The notes beneath the pieces are model-generated. The model was given only the letters and a program-made list of their open reading frames with translations. It searched no databases and had not been told where the DNA came from. Source: Candidatus Omnitrophota bacterium (GTDB lineage: Bacteria; Omnitrophota; Gorgyraeia; Duberdicusellales; 4484-171). From it: a stretch of 40,960 nt of DNA. The position numbers and the translations under genes were made by a program. Below, piece by piece: positions 31,046 through 38,425 of the stretch (within the stretch, counting starts at the first letter, position 1; each line of letters opens with the position of its first letter). The DNA is taken from the NCBI GenBank assembly GCA_016935525.1, contig JAFGQU010000007.1, positions 73,057 through 114,016 on the forward strand, written 5' to 3'.

Positions 31046-31136
31046 CTATGTGACGCCCCGTTCCGTAATATTTTTATACAGCGGGGTCCCGCTAGATATA
31101 TATATATATCGGTGCGGGATGTGACTCTGTGACTTG
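30984..31136. repeat. GTCACA-family repeat (family A) with B element, overlapping the end of nusB
   Basis: GTCACAAGG, TCACATAG, ACACAAGG and TCACACG words lie inside the nusB frame. The right arm ACGTGTGACTATGTGAC (31038-31054) carries the nusB stop and is followed by a B element and GTGACTCTGTGACTT. It ends just before the PHP gene start. Confidence 0.87.
31055..31120 (+). repeat. B element, copy 3, flanked by GTGAC direct repeats
   Basis: This 66-bp copy has the same two stems as the other copies and a longer TA run in the second loop. GTGAC lies immediately on both sides (31050-31054 and 31121-31125), which could be a 5-bp target duplication or simply words of the surrounding family A array. 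Confidence 0.8.
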
Positions 31137-31142
31137 GATACA

Positions 31143-31985
31143 ATGGAACCCAAAGCCGATCTGCATATCCATTCCTGTTATTCCGACAGCGATCTTTCTA
31201 TTCAAGAAATATTAAAAAGAGCGTCCGAGAAAGGGCTGAAAGCGATTGCTGTGACCGATCACGATACCGTTGAAGGTGTCGATGAAGCGTTACAGGTGAG
31301 CGATCAATATCAGGTCGAATGCATTTCGGGGATAGAGATCAGCGCGCAATACCGCGATTTTGAAGTACACATCTTAGGCTATCTGCTTGACCATCATTCC
31401 GTCCCGTTACGTGACGCGTTAAGCGATATTAAAAATGTACGGATCCAACGGTTAATCGATATGGCTGAAAAGATGAATAAGCTCGGATTCAAAGTCGATA
31501 CCGACGAACTTCTTAAGGATATCCAGGGCCGGATCGTGACCCGGTTCCATCTTGCCCTTTACCTGGTCGCTCACGGGATTGTTTCCAACATCAAAGAAGC
31601 GTTTCTTAAATATCTTGCGCCGGGAAAACCGGCCTATGCCGCGCGGCTTAAGTTTTCGGCGCAGGAGGCGATACGATTGATTTTGGATGCCGGCGGCGTC
31701 CCGGTACTGGCTCATCCCCATATGTTGGCCGACCAAAGATGGATCGAAGAATTCATCGAATACGGTATTCGCGGAATAGAAGCGGTATATCCCGGTTTTT
31801 CCAAATCGCAAAGACAACGGTATCGGAAGTTCGCCAAAGAACATGATCTGTGCATGACCGGAGGGTCCGACGCTCACGGTAATCTGAAGAAATACAATGA
31901 CATCGGTTCGGTTACGGTCCCTTATTCTTACGTAGAACAGATGAAAGATGAACAAAGACGGATTATTCTTAAACGAAACGTTTGA
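31143..31985 (+). CDS. PHP-domain phosphoesterase
   Basis: The 280-residue protein has the metal-binding motifs of the PHP superfamily: DLHIHSCYSDSD with H8 and H10, AIAVTDHDTVEG, GIEISAQY, LAHPH and GGSDAHG. It resembles the YciV/TrpH group, whose studied members are 3',5'-nucleoside bisphosphate phosphatases or 5'-3' exoribonucleases trimming rRNA. The substrate here is not fixed by sequence. ATG 31143 is chosen; a TTG three codons earlier lies in the repeat. Its end overlaps ribD by 38 bases. Confidence 0.87.
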   Translation: MEPKADLHIHSCYSDSDLSIQEILKRASEKGLKAIAVTDHDTVEGVDEALQVSDQYQVECISGIEISAQYRDFEVHILGYLLDHHSVPLRDALSDIKNVRIQRLIDMAEKMNKLGFKVDTDELLKDIQGRIVTRFHLALYLVAHGIVSNIKEAFLKYLAPGKPAYAARLKFSAQEAIRLILDAGGVPVLAHPHMLADQRWIEEFIEYGIRGIEAVYPGFSKSQRQRYRKFAKEHDLCMTGGSDAHGNLKKYNDIGSVTVPYSYVEQMKDEQRRIILKRNV

Positions 31986-33015
31986 TCTTGCGGCAAAGGC
32001 AAAAGGATATACGTCGCCTAATCCGCTCGTCGGCGCGGTCCTGGTCAAACATGGTAAAGTCATCGGCCGGGGATACCACAAAAAAGCCGGCCAGCCGCAT
32101 GCCGAGATCGAAGCCATACGTAACGCGAGACGATCTTTACGGGGCGCAACGCTTTATGTCAACCTTGAACCGTGCTGTCACTGGGGGAAAACTCCGCCTT
32201 GTGTCGAACAAGTGATCGCCTCCGGTATAAAAAAAGTGGTGATCGCGACAAAAGACCCTAACCCGAAAGTCTCGGGCCGATCCGTACGGAGGTTACGTAA
32301 CGCCGGGATAGAGGTCGTGGTAGGGATAGAAAGAGAAAAGGCGGAGAAACTGAACGAAGTATTTTTTATGAACATGAGAAAACACCGGCCGTTTGTCGTT
32401 GCCAAAGCCGCCCAGAGCTTAGACGGGAAGATCGCGACTGCACGCGGCCAGTCGAAATGGATCACTTCCGACGCGTCACGAACATATGCCCGCACTTTGA
32501 GAGATACCTATGACGCGGTACTGGTCGGTATCAATACCGTACTTAAAGATAACCCAACACTTAATGGTATCCGTAAGATTCCCTATAAAGTCGTGATTGA
32601 CCCCCGATTACGCATCTCACTTAAAGCTGCATTGGTAACGAAATCTTCTAAAAAGCTGATCGTTTTTTATCGATCCCGTATCGATAAGAAGAAAAAAGCG
32701 CAGTTAGAGAAAAAGGGAGCCCGTCTTTTTCCGTTCAGCGATTGTAAAAGTATTGTAAAAACATTATATCGTGAAGGGATTACCTCGGTATTTATTGAGG
32801 GCGGGAGCGATACAGTGGGAAGATTTTTTGATAAAAAATTAGTCGATAAGATATATTTCTTTTATGCTCCTAAGATACTCGGGGGGAAAGACGCGCTTAC
32901 CTCGATCGGCGGGAAAGGTGTTTCAAAAATCGGTGAAACGATTGCGATTAAAGATATGGATATAGAACGGATTGGGCATGATTTATTAATCAATGGATAT
33001 CCTAAGTATTGTTAG
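31948..33015 (+). CDS. ribD: bifunctional diaminohydroxyphosphoribosylaminopyrimidine deaminase / reductase
   Basis: The 355-residue enzyme carries out the second and third steps of the GTP branch of riboflavin synthesis. The deaminase domain has the zinc site H51-A-E53, C76 and C85 (HAEIEAI, EPCCHWGKTPPC). The reductase domain begins near residue 140 with RPFVVAKAAQSLDGKIA and contains FIEGGSDTVGRFF. Both are intact. It starts inside the PHP gene. With ribBA and ribH, most of the pathway is here; riboflavin synthase (ribE) is absent from the window. Confidence 0.95.
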   Translation: MNKDGLFLNETFDLAAKAKGYTSPNPLVGAVLVKHGKVIGRGYHKKAGQPHAEIEAIRNARRSLRGATLYVNLEPCCHWGKTPPCVEQVIASGIKKVVIATKDPNPKVSGRSVRRLRNAGIEVVVGIEREKAEKLNEVFFMNMRKHRPFVVAKAAQSLDGKIATARGQSKWITSDASRTYARTLRDTYDAVLVGINTVLKDNPTLNGIRKIPYKVVIDPRLRISLKAALVTKSSKKLIVFYRSRIDKKKKAQLEKKGARLFPFSDCKSIVKTLYREGITSVFIEGGSDTVGRFFDKKLVDKIYFFYAPKILGGKDALTSIGGKGVSKIGETIAIKDMDIERIGHDLLINGYPKYC

Positions 33016-33089
33016 TCTTTAGTCTCTGGTCGGCAGTATATAGTTTCGAATTAAAAAAACTAGGGATTAGATACCAGTGACTAGCGATT
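33014..33089. repeat. family E inverted repeat after ribD
   Basis: TAGTCTTTAGTCTCTGG and GCAGTATATAG words at the left face ACTAGGGATTAG and ACCAGTGACTAG words at the right. It begins at the ribD stop and ends where the terminator stem begins. Confidence 0.7.
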
Positions 33090-33090
33090 T

Positions 33091-33136
33091 GTAATAAAAA
33101 AACCGGTGAAAAAAATCTCACCGGTTTTTTTATTAC
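33091..33136. terminator. bidirectional intrinsic terminator between ribD and the TRL gene
   Basis: A perfect 19-bp stem runs from 33091-33109 to 33118-33136 with an 8-base loop. Its core is ACCGGTGA/TCACCGGT flanked by seven A on the left and seven T on the right, so it can work on both strands. It lies between the convergent ribD and TRL-type genes. Confidence 0.9.
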
Positions 33137-33141
33137 AGATA

Positions 33142-33447
33142 TTAGTCGCCGTACACAGTCGTCGTATATTCGCCGAACACACCGAGAATATTCTTTGCCT
33201 GGTAATCGACGAATTTGATCTTCTTGATGCCGCCGTTTGCGATCGCCGCTTCGATACTGGCGTCACCGGTTGCTACCAACCCTAAAATAGAACTTGCCTG
33301 AGAAGTCCCTATCTTAGTATAAGTAACATCGCCGCTTGCCGCCGCGACCGGTAGACGAGCTTCGGTATAAAACGCGCCTTGCGGTAACACAGCCGCACAT
33401 CCGGAGAGTACGACTATACATGCTAAAGCTAACAATAAACCTTTCAT
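33142..33447 (-). CDS. TRL-like family lipoprotein
   Basis: The 101-residue protein begins with a lipoprotein signal peptide whose lipobox is LSGC with C17. The mature part has text typical of the TRL-like family: SSILGLVATGDASIEAAIANGGI and ILGVFGEYTTTVYGD. The function of this family is unknown. A strong GAAGGAGGTGA ribosome-binding site lies 4-5 bases before the ATG. It converges with ribD across the two-way terminator and diverges from the autotransporter gene. Confidence 0.9.
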   Translation of the reverse strand: MKGLLLALACIVVLSGCAAVLPQGAFYTEARLPVAAASGDVTYTKIGTSQASSILGLVATGDASIEAAIANGGIKKIKFVDYQAKNILGVFGEYTTTVYGD

Positions 33448-33516
33448 TGAGTCACCTCCTTCCTTCTATTTGGATATTTATCCTATCATAACCGATTGCT
33501 CGAGTAAAGGGAGTAA

Positions 33517-33543
33517 TTGACCCTTATTGTAATTTAGTATAAA
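33517..33543 (+). promoter_or_regulatory. possible promoter of the autotransporter gene
   Basis: TTGACC (33517-33522) and TATAAA (33538-33543) have a 15-base spacer, shorter than ideal. Nothing better was seen upstream of the gene. Confidence 0.35.
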
Positions 33544-33585
33544 CTATTATAAAGTAAAAAGTTATCTTCTTTTGCCTGGGGATAT

Positions 33586-33619
33586 GTCTTATGGGATTGA
33601 TGTCTATTACCCATAAGAC
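33586..33619 (+). promoter_or_regulatory. hairpin in the autotransporter gene leader
   Basis: GTCTTATGGG (33586-33595) pairs perfectly with CCCATAAGAC (33610-33619) around a 14-base loop. There is no T-run after it, so a terminator is unlikely. It may stabilise the mRNA or belong to another repeat. Confidence 0.4.
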
Positions 33620-33633
33620 GTAACGCGGAATGC

Positions 33634-33669
33634 GCCCGCCTGCCCTCCTGTAGGTCAGGATCGGGCAGG
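33634..33669. repeat. family G GC-rich hairpin repeat, copy 2
   Basis: GCCCGCC at the left, CGGGCAGG at the right and a CCTG/CAGG inner stem match the copy at 15674-15710. It abuts the first possible ATG (33672) of the autotransporter gene. Confidence 0.8.
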
Positions 33670-33671
33670 AC

Positions 33672-35870
33672 ATGCGGAACGCGTTGAAAACTATGAGAGA
33701 TATTAATCCATTGGGTTTTGTAATTTTATGCGTTGCTCGTTACGCTCCACGCCTGCTCCCGAATGTCGTGAGGGCGGGCAGGTTAATCGTGACCGGAACG
33801 TTTGTCCTGTGCGGTTTAAGCCAAGGATATACTGCCGACGAGTATGTCTCATCTCTCAACGCTTCCAACCAAGAGAGATATTATCCCTCAAAAATAAGAT
33901 TCGCCGGGCAAGTTTCCACCGAACACCGTGGTTCGTTCTACGTAGATTATCTGTTTCCGATATGGTACGCCCAGGATGAAAACTCACTTATCTTTTTTAA
34001 TCCCAAACAGACCATTCATACCAACTCATCGGATGAACTGAACTTAGGCGTAGGGTACCGAAAGATCTTCTGGGACAAGTTTATCGCAGGGCTCCATTTT
34101 TTCTATGATCGTAAGAACTCACCGGCCGATGTGACCCACGAGCAGGTAGGATGGGGACTAGAACTTTTATCGGAACCGATAGATTTCCGGTTTAACTATT
34201 ACGATCCGACCAGCGGAGTAAAGGTGGTAGATGAAAACTATTCGTTCGGTTCGACACGATTATTAGTCAGTCATAGTTACGAAGAACCTTTGAAAGGGTT
34301 TGATTTTGAGGTGGGAGTGCCTATTGAGGTAATCAATACCCGGGCGTATGCCGGGGGATTTTTTTATGATTCAAAGATTGCAAATGACGTAGAAGGATAC
34401 CGGATCCGTACCGAGACAGATATCAATAACTGGCTCTCACTTGATCTAGAGATGAACTCGAAGAATAAACAGGAGACGGAGTTTGTGGGAGGCCTGCGGG
34501 TCACGGTACCGCTTGAATTCGGAAAGCTCCTTGACCGGAAAGAATCGATTAATAAATTGTTGGATATGTTCCAGGTAACCCAGAGAAGCAAACTCAAAGA
34601 GCGGTTATTAGAACGAGTAGTAAGAGATATCGATATCAAAACGACCGCGCAGACAACCGCGCCGGTTGCATCAACCAATACCGATGTCCAGGAAATCGTC
34701 TATGTCGATAATTCCAATGTTGGGGCTGAAGACGGCACACGTGATAATCCCTGGGATACGTTAGCCGAAGCATTGATCGATGGACGTCTTGCCTCCGGGG
34801 TAACGATTTATGTGGCAAAGGGTGATGGGACTGCCACCGGGTATACGGGGAATTTTGTGTTATCTGATGGGATATTATTGTGGGGTTCAGGATATAACGG
34901 AGGATATAACGGAATTGCTGTGTCGGGATATCCGGTGATTGACGGCGGCGGCGCCGGTACGATCATCCGGCTCGGCAATAATAATACAGTGATGGGATTA
35001 AGAATACAAAATACCGGTAATGCTCCCGGTATATTAGGGCATAATACTACCGGTGCCGATATCCATCATAACTATCTCACTCAGATTACCGGACCGGGAG
35101 GAGGCCAACCGATTACATTGCGGCAGTTTCTTGCGGGGACCTATTTTAACCGGGTATGGGATAATATCCTTGCCAATTGCCCGGAAGACGATAATGGTCT
35201 TATCTTTTTTATGACTCCGGTAGCGAATGTAACTTCTTCCGGTGTGATTTCGGGTAATATTATTTCGGGAACGAATACTTCGGGAGGAATAATGCTTTGG
35301 AATTCAGATGCTTCCGGTACGTCGGTAACAAACGTCACCATAACGGGTAATACCATATCCGGTCTGGGGTCAGGGATCACTATAACTTCCTCCGGCGGGA
35401 TGATAAATACGACAGTTTCAGGAAATACGATCAGGTCTACCGGCGGGAATGGGATATATTGCGATGCGGTTGTTTCTAACAGTAATCCGGTCGTGAATGT
35501 TACGTTAGATAACAATACTCTTTCCGGTAATTCTTTTAACGGGATTTATTTATATTCTCAGACTTTTTTCGGAGTAGGACAGGGGACGGTGAACGCGAAT
35601 ATCTATGGCAATACCGTCACTGATTCGAGTCTGGACGGAGTACGTATCGAAAGGACCGATAGTAACATTGTAACGGCTGATTTCGGCGGCGGGTCGCTTG
35701 GTTCGGCCGGGAATAACAGTATTTATAATAACGGCGCTTTTGACGTGAACAATACCACCGCTTTTAATGTTATTGCCGAGAACAACTGGTGGGGGACCGA
35801 TAGCCCGATCGCCGGACAGTTTAATGGATTAGTGGATTATACTCCTTGGTTAATGTCCACCCCAAACTGA
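33672..35870 (+). CDS. inverse-autotransporter-like outer membrane beta-barrel with beta-helix passenger
   Basis: The 732-residue frame has an export signal and then a barrel-like region (about 70-300) resembling the intimin/invasin translocator. It includes YYPSKIRFAGQVSTEHRGSF, LNLGVGYRKIFWDKFIAGLHFFYD and amphipathic strands with alternating aromatic residues. A short Thr/Ala linker leads to a passenger (about 345-732). This opens with a YVDNSNVGAEDGTRDNPWDTLAEA motif, as in pectate-lyase-like proteins, followed by many NNTL/GNTI-type turns of a right-handed beta-helix. The barrel-then-passenger order is that of inverse autotransporters. A family G-like repeat splits the signal region, so translation may begin at GTG 33768. 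This leaves a clean signal peptide ending at YTA. Confidence 0.82.
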   Translation: MRNALKTMRDINPLGFVILCVARYAPRLLPNVVRAGRLIVTGTFVLCGLSQGYTADEYVSSLNASNQERYYPSKIRFAGQVSTEHRGSFYVDYLFPIWYAQDENSLIFFNPKQTIHTNSSDELNLGVGYRKIFWDKFIAGLHFFYDRKNSPADVTHEQVGWGLELLSEPIDFRFNYYDPTSGVKVVDENYSFGSTRLLVSHSYEEPLKGFDFEVGVPIEVINTRAYAGGFFYDSKIANDVEGYRIRTETDINNWLSLDLEMNSKNKQETEFVGGLRVTVPLEFGKLLDRKESINKLLDMFQVTQRSKLKERLLERVVRDIDIKTTAQTTAPVASTNTDVQEIVYVDNSNVGAEDGTRDNPWDTLAEALIDGRLASGVTIYVAKGDGTATGYTGNFVLSDGILLWGSGYNGGYNGIAVSGYPVIDGGGAGTIIRLGNNNTVMGLRIQNTGNAPGILGHNTTGADIHHNYLTQITGPGGGQPITLRQFLAGTYFNRVWDNILANCPEDDNGLIFFMTPVANVTSSGVISGNIISGTNTSGGIMLWNSDASGTSVTNVTITGNTISGLGSGITITSSGGMINTTVSGNTIRSTGGNGIYCDAVVSNSNPVVNVTLDNNTLSGNSFNGIYLYSQTFFGVGQGTVNANIYGNTVTDSSLDGVRIERTDSNIVTADFGGGSLGSAGNNSIYNNGAFDVNNTTAFNVIAENNWWGTDSPIAGQFNGLVDYTPWLMSTPN
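33748..33782. repeat. family G repeat inside the autotransporter reading frame
   Basis: ACGCCTGCTCCCG and GTGAGGGCGGGCAGG resemble the ends of the copies at 15.7 and 33.65 kb, though the middle differs. In frame it encodes basic residues RLLPNVVRAGR between two hydrophobic stretches. Confidence 0.55.
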
Positions 35871-35946
35871 TTTACAATATTCAGAATTTAGTAAATTGCA
35901 TTATTTACGCGTTACGCATGACGCGTTTCGCGTTACGTGAAAGATT

Positions 35947-36543
35947 ATGAATAAAGATTTGTATAACCTCATCCTTAACCGCCGTACCGTACGTTTTTTC
36001 ACGCAGGAAAAAGTGCCGCGGGAAATCTTAGAGAAAGCCGTCAATGCCGCCCGCCTTGCCCCGTCGGCGCGAAACGCGCAATTTCTGGAATATCTTGTCA
36101 TCGATAATCCCCAATTATGCGCGAAAATATCCGGTATGGTGAAAATGGGCGGGTATGTGTTTCCGAAACGGATGCCTGATAAAGAGCGGCAACCGACCGC
36201 CTATATCGTGCTTTTAGGTAACAAAGAAAAATCTCCGGATACCGATACACGTGATGTGGGGGCGGCGGCAGAAAATATTTTACTGTCGCTGTGTGCGTTT
36301 GATCTGGGTGGGTGTTGGATCGCTTCAGTCGATAAGAACGGATTACGTGAACAATTTTCTATCCCCGATATCTACGAGATAGATTCGGTGATCGCCTGCG
36401 GGGTTCCGGCTGAGAAACCCATAGTAGAAGAAAAAGATGAAGTGAAGTACTGGTTAGACGAACAGGACGTATTACATGTTCCTAAACGGCCGTTAGAGAA
36501 GATTATTTATTATAATTCTCTCTCAAAAAAAGAGGTGATATGA
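35947..36543 (+). CDS. nitroreductase family protein
   Basis: The 198-residue flavoprotein has the FMN-binding opening RRTVRFFTQEKVPREIL and AARLAPSARNAQFLEY. A GAAAENILLSLCAFDLGGCWIASV segment supplies the second half of the site. Such enzymes reduce nitro groups, quinones or other substrates with NAD(P)H; the natural substrate is not predictable. It is at the short end for the family. The stop overlaps the MgtC gene by 4 bases. Upstream bases 35913-35942 are full of CGCGTTACG words, another small repeat. Confidence 0.88.
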   Translation: MNKDLYNLILNRRTVRFFTQEKVPREILEKAVNAARLAPSARNAQFLEYLVIDNPQLCAKISGMVKMGGYVFPKRMPDKERQPTAYIVLLGNKEKSPDTDTRDVGAAAENILLSLCAFDLGGCWIASVDKNGLREQFSIPDIYEIDSVIACGVPAEKPIVEEKDEVKYWLDEQDVLHVPKRPLEKIIYYNSLSKKEVI

Positions 36544-37022
36544 ACTTACAGGAGTTGGTATATCCGTTGAGCTGGGCGGGGATAGGGATCGCGATATTAT
36601 GCGGTTTGATCGTAGGCTTGGAACGGCAGCTTTCCGGGAAACCAACCGGTATCCGTACCAGCGCGCTTATCTGTCTTGGCGCCTACGCCTTCGTCGCAAT
36701 AGGAAGTTTGATCACCGAGAATCAGGATATCACAAGGATCGTTGCCCAGATCATTACCGGTATCGGATTTATCGGTGCCGGGGTGATTCTTTCCCGGGAA
36801 GGGATCGTGATCGGAGTGACGTCGGCCGCGGTAATATGGGTGTTAGCCGGGATCGGGATATTGATCGGTTTTGAGAAATATACCCTTGCGGTTCTTCTTT
36901 CACTTATCACGGTAGGGATATTGGTAGGGGTCAACGTATTAGAGAAAATATTTAAATCGTTACGGCAGGGAGTATATAAAAAATTCTCCAAGAAAAAACA
37001 ACGGGATAGAGAAGGTGAATAG
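36540..37022 (+). CDS. MgtC/SapB family membrane protein
   Basis: The 160-residue protein has about five membrane segments. It carries the MgtC core signatures GLIVGLERQLSGKPTGIRTSALICLGA (about 22-48) and ITGIGFIGAGVIL (about 72-84). MgtC proteins are linked to growth at low magnesium and, in some pathogens, to survival in macrophages. This short form lacks the C-terminal ACT-like domain of longer members. It overlaps the nitroreductase stop by 4 bases. Confidence 0.9.
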   Translation: MNLQELVYPLSWAGIGIAILCGLIVGLERQLSGKPTGIRTSALICLGAYAFVAIGSLITENQDITRIVAQIITGIGFIGAGVILSREGIVIGVTSAAVIWVLAGIGILIGFEKYTLAVLLSLITVGILVGVNVLEKIFKSLRQGVYKKFSKKKQRDREGE

Positions 37023-37038
37023 AAAAAAGGAGATAGGT

Positions 37039-38415
37039 ATGCGAACTAAAGTGCATATAGTGATAATGATAGGAATGATTGGTGCATGTTTTTGTCTTTC
37101 AAATAGTCTTAATGCGGCAACTGAAGAACAATTGAAAAATATCGCTATTCAGGAAAAGGCGCTTGAAGAGGCTTCGGAAAAATACCATGTTGCTCAGCAA
37201 AACGAAAGAAAGTTTTATAACCAGTATAAAGAATACGGACGCATAGCCGACGATTATCTGCATAAATCTGTCGTCGCCGATAAAGCGATAGAAGAATCGG
37301 ACGCGGCCGCGTATAAAGAAAAACACCAAACCCGGCGAAACTTGTTGCCCAGTGTAGCTCATGTGAAACGTATTTTTTCCAGTATCGGCACTCTTTCGCA
37401 ACGTAAATATTACAAAGTCCAATGGGAGCGATACCGGGATAAAGAGAAAGAGGCGGAAAAAGAATATAATAAAGCCCGCTATGAAAGTAAGAAGCTTGGT
37501 GAAGAAGTTGTGGCGTTCAGACGGGGGTTTGAGGAAGCAAAAAAGAAAGCGAATGTAACTGAAGCTAAGCGTAGCCGCAGAAAAGAACGGGAAGAAAAGG
37601 AATTTTTCCGCATGCCGGACGAGAAAAAAGAATCGTCGCAAAGAACATCTCAATCGCAGAAAGAAGAATCTCCGCCAAAATTTGTGAATCGTAATAATCA
37701 GAAAACAAATAAAGAGCAATCGTCAGCATCTGTCGATGAAGGTAATGCTGATGAAAATACACGGGCTCCCGAACCACCGCCAAGTTTTGTCGGGAAAAGC
37801 AATGCCGGCAATAATAATGCTGGACAATCTGGTTTCTCATCGGGCAAGGGAGAAAAAGACGATTATCGTATCGTTTCTATGTCGGTTGAAACCACCCCTG
37901 TAACATATGGAAAGCAAAGTCTGCAGAAATTAAAGAGTATCAATGCTGCGGTTATCGTCATTGAAATGAGAGGAGAGCAGCATATTATCGAAGGGCAAAA
38001 GGCCGTTTCAATCTTAATCGAAAAAGGATATTTCTATAATTTCCCTGATATAGGGATTATCGCGACCACAAAATATAATGAATTCGGCGGTTATAATGAA
38101 CGATATGCAGGAGATACTAAACCTTCTTCAAGCAAAGATGATGAATGCGGGGCGAGATTGCAGGAATGTTACCGTAAATGGGGCCGAAACTTAAAGTTTA
38201 AGAAAGGTGAGAACTTTAGGAAAATGAGCTCTGATGAATACTGGGGCCGAGGATTATGTGCTCAGTTAGAAGAACGTTGTCAGAAGCAAACGCAATCAGA
38301 AAAACAAAGCGATAAACGCTCCGGTTCAAGCTTTAATGATAAAATGATAACCTTTGAAGCAAGTGAGCAAGATGCTGAAACGTATGGGGGGGCGGTTTTG
38401 CCGGGCAGTCAATAA
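37039..38415 (+). CDS. exported coiled-coil protein, function unknown
   Basis: From ATG 37039, which follows an AAGGAGATAGG site, the product is 458 residues. A signal peptide (about 1-26, ending SLNA) precedes a long Glu/Lys/Arg-rich alpha-helical region (about 28-200) likely to form a coiled coil. A low-complexity Ser/Asn/Gln/Pro-rich stretch follows (about 200-275). A folded C-terminal part (about 280-440) has four Cys in DECGARLQECYRKWG and GLCAQLEERCQK, perhaps two disulfides. No family was recognised. It is followed 10 bases later by another exported protein, so the two may work together at the cell envelope. Confidence 0.78.
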   Translation: MRTKVHIVIMIGMIGACFCLSNSLNAATEEQLKNIAIQEKALEEASEKYHVAQQNERKFYNQYKEYGRIADDYLHKSVVADKAIEESDAAAYKEKHQTRRNLLPSVAHVKRIFSSIGTLSQRKYYKVQWERYRDKEKEAEKEYNKARYESKKLGEEVVAFRRGFEEAKKKANVTEAKRSRRKEREEKEFFRMPDEKKESSQRTSQSQKEESPPKFVNRNNQKTNKEQSSASVDEGNADENTRAPEPPPSFVGKSNAGNNNAGQSGFSSGKGEKDDYRIVSMSVETTPVTYGKQSLQKLKSINAAVIVIEMRGEQHIIEGQKAVSILIEKGYFYNFPDIGIIATTKYNEFGGYNERYAGDTKPSSSKDDECGARLQECYRKWGRNLKFKKGENFRKMSSDEYWGRGLCAQLEERCQKQTQSEKQSDKRSGSSFNDKMITFEASEQDAETYGGAVLPGSQ

Positions 38416-38425
38416 AAGAGATGAT

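Noticed and set aside
31050-31125. GTGAC direct repeats as proof of transposition of the B element
   Set aside because: GTGAC is also a normal word of the surrounding family A array, and copy 2 lacks it on the left, so it is only suggestive.
37099-37719. 206-residue minus-strand frame opposite the coiled-coil gene
   Set aside because: It is the shadow of a Lys/Glu-rich coding region, giving Phe/Leu-rich nonsense; there is no start context and no family features.
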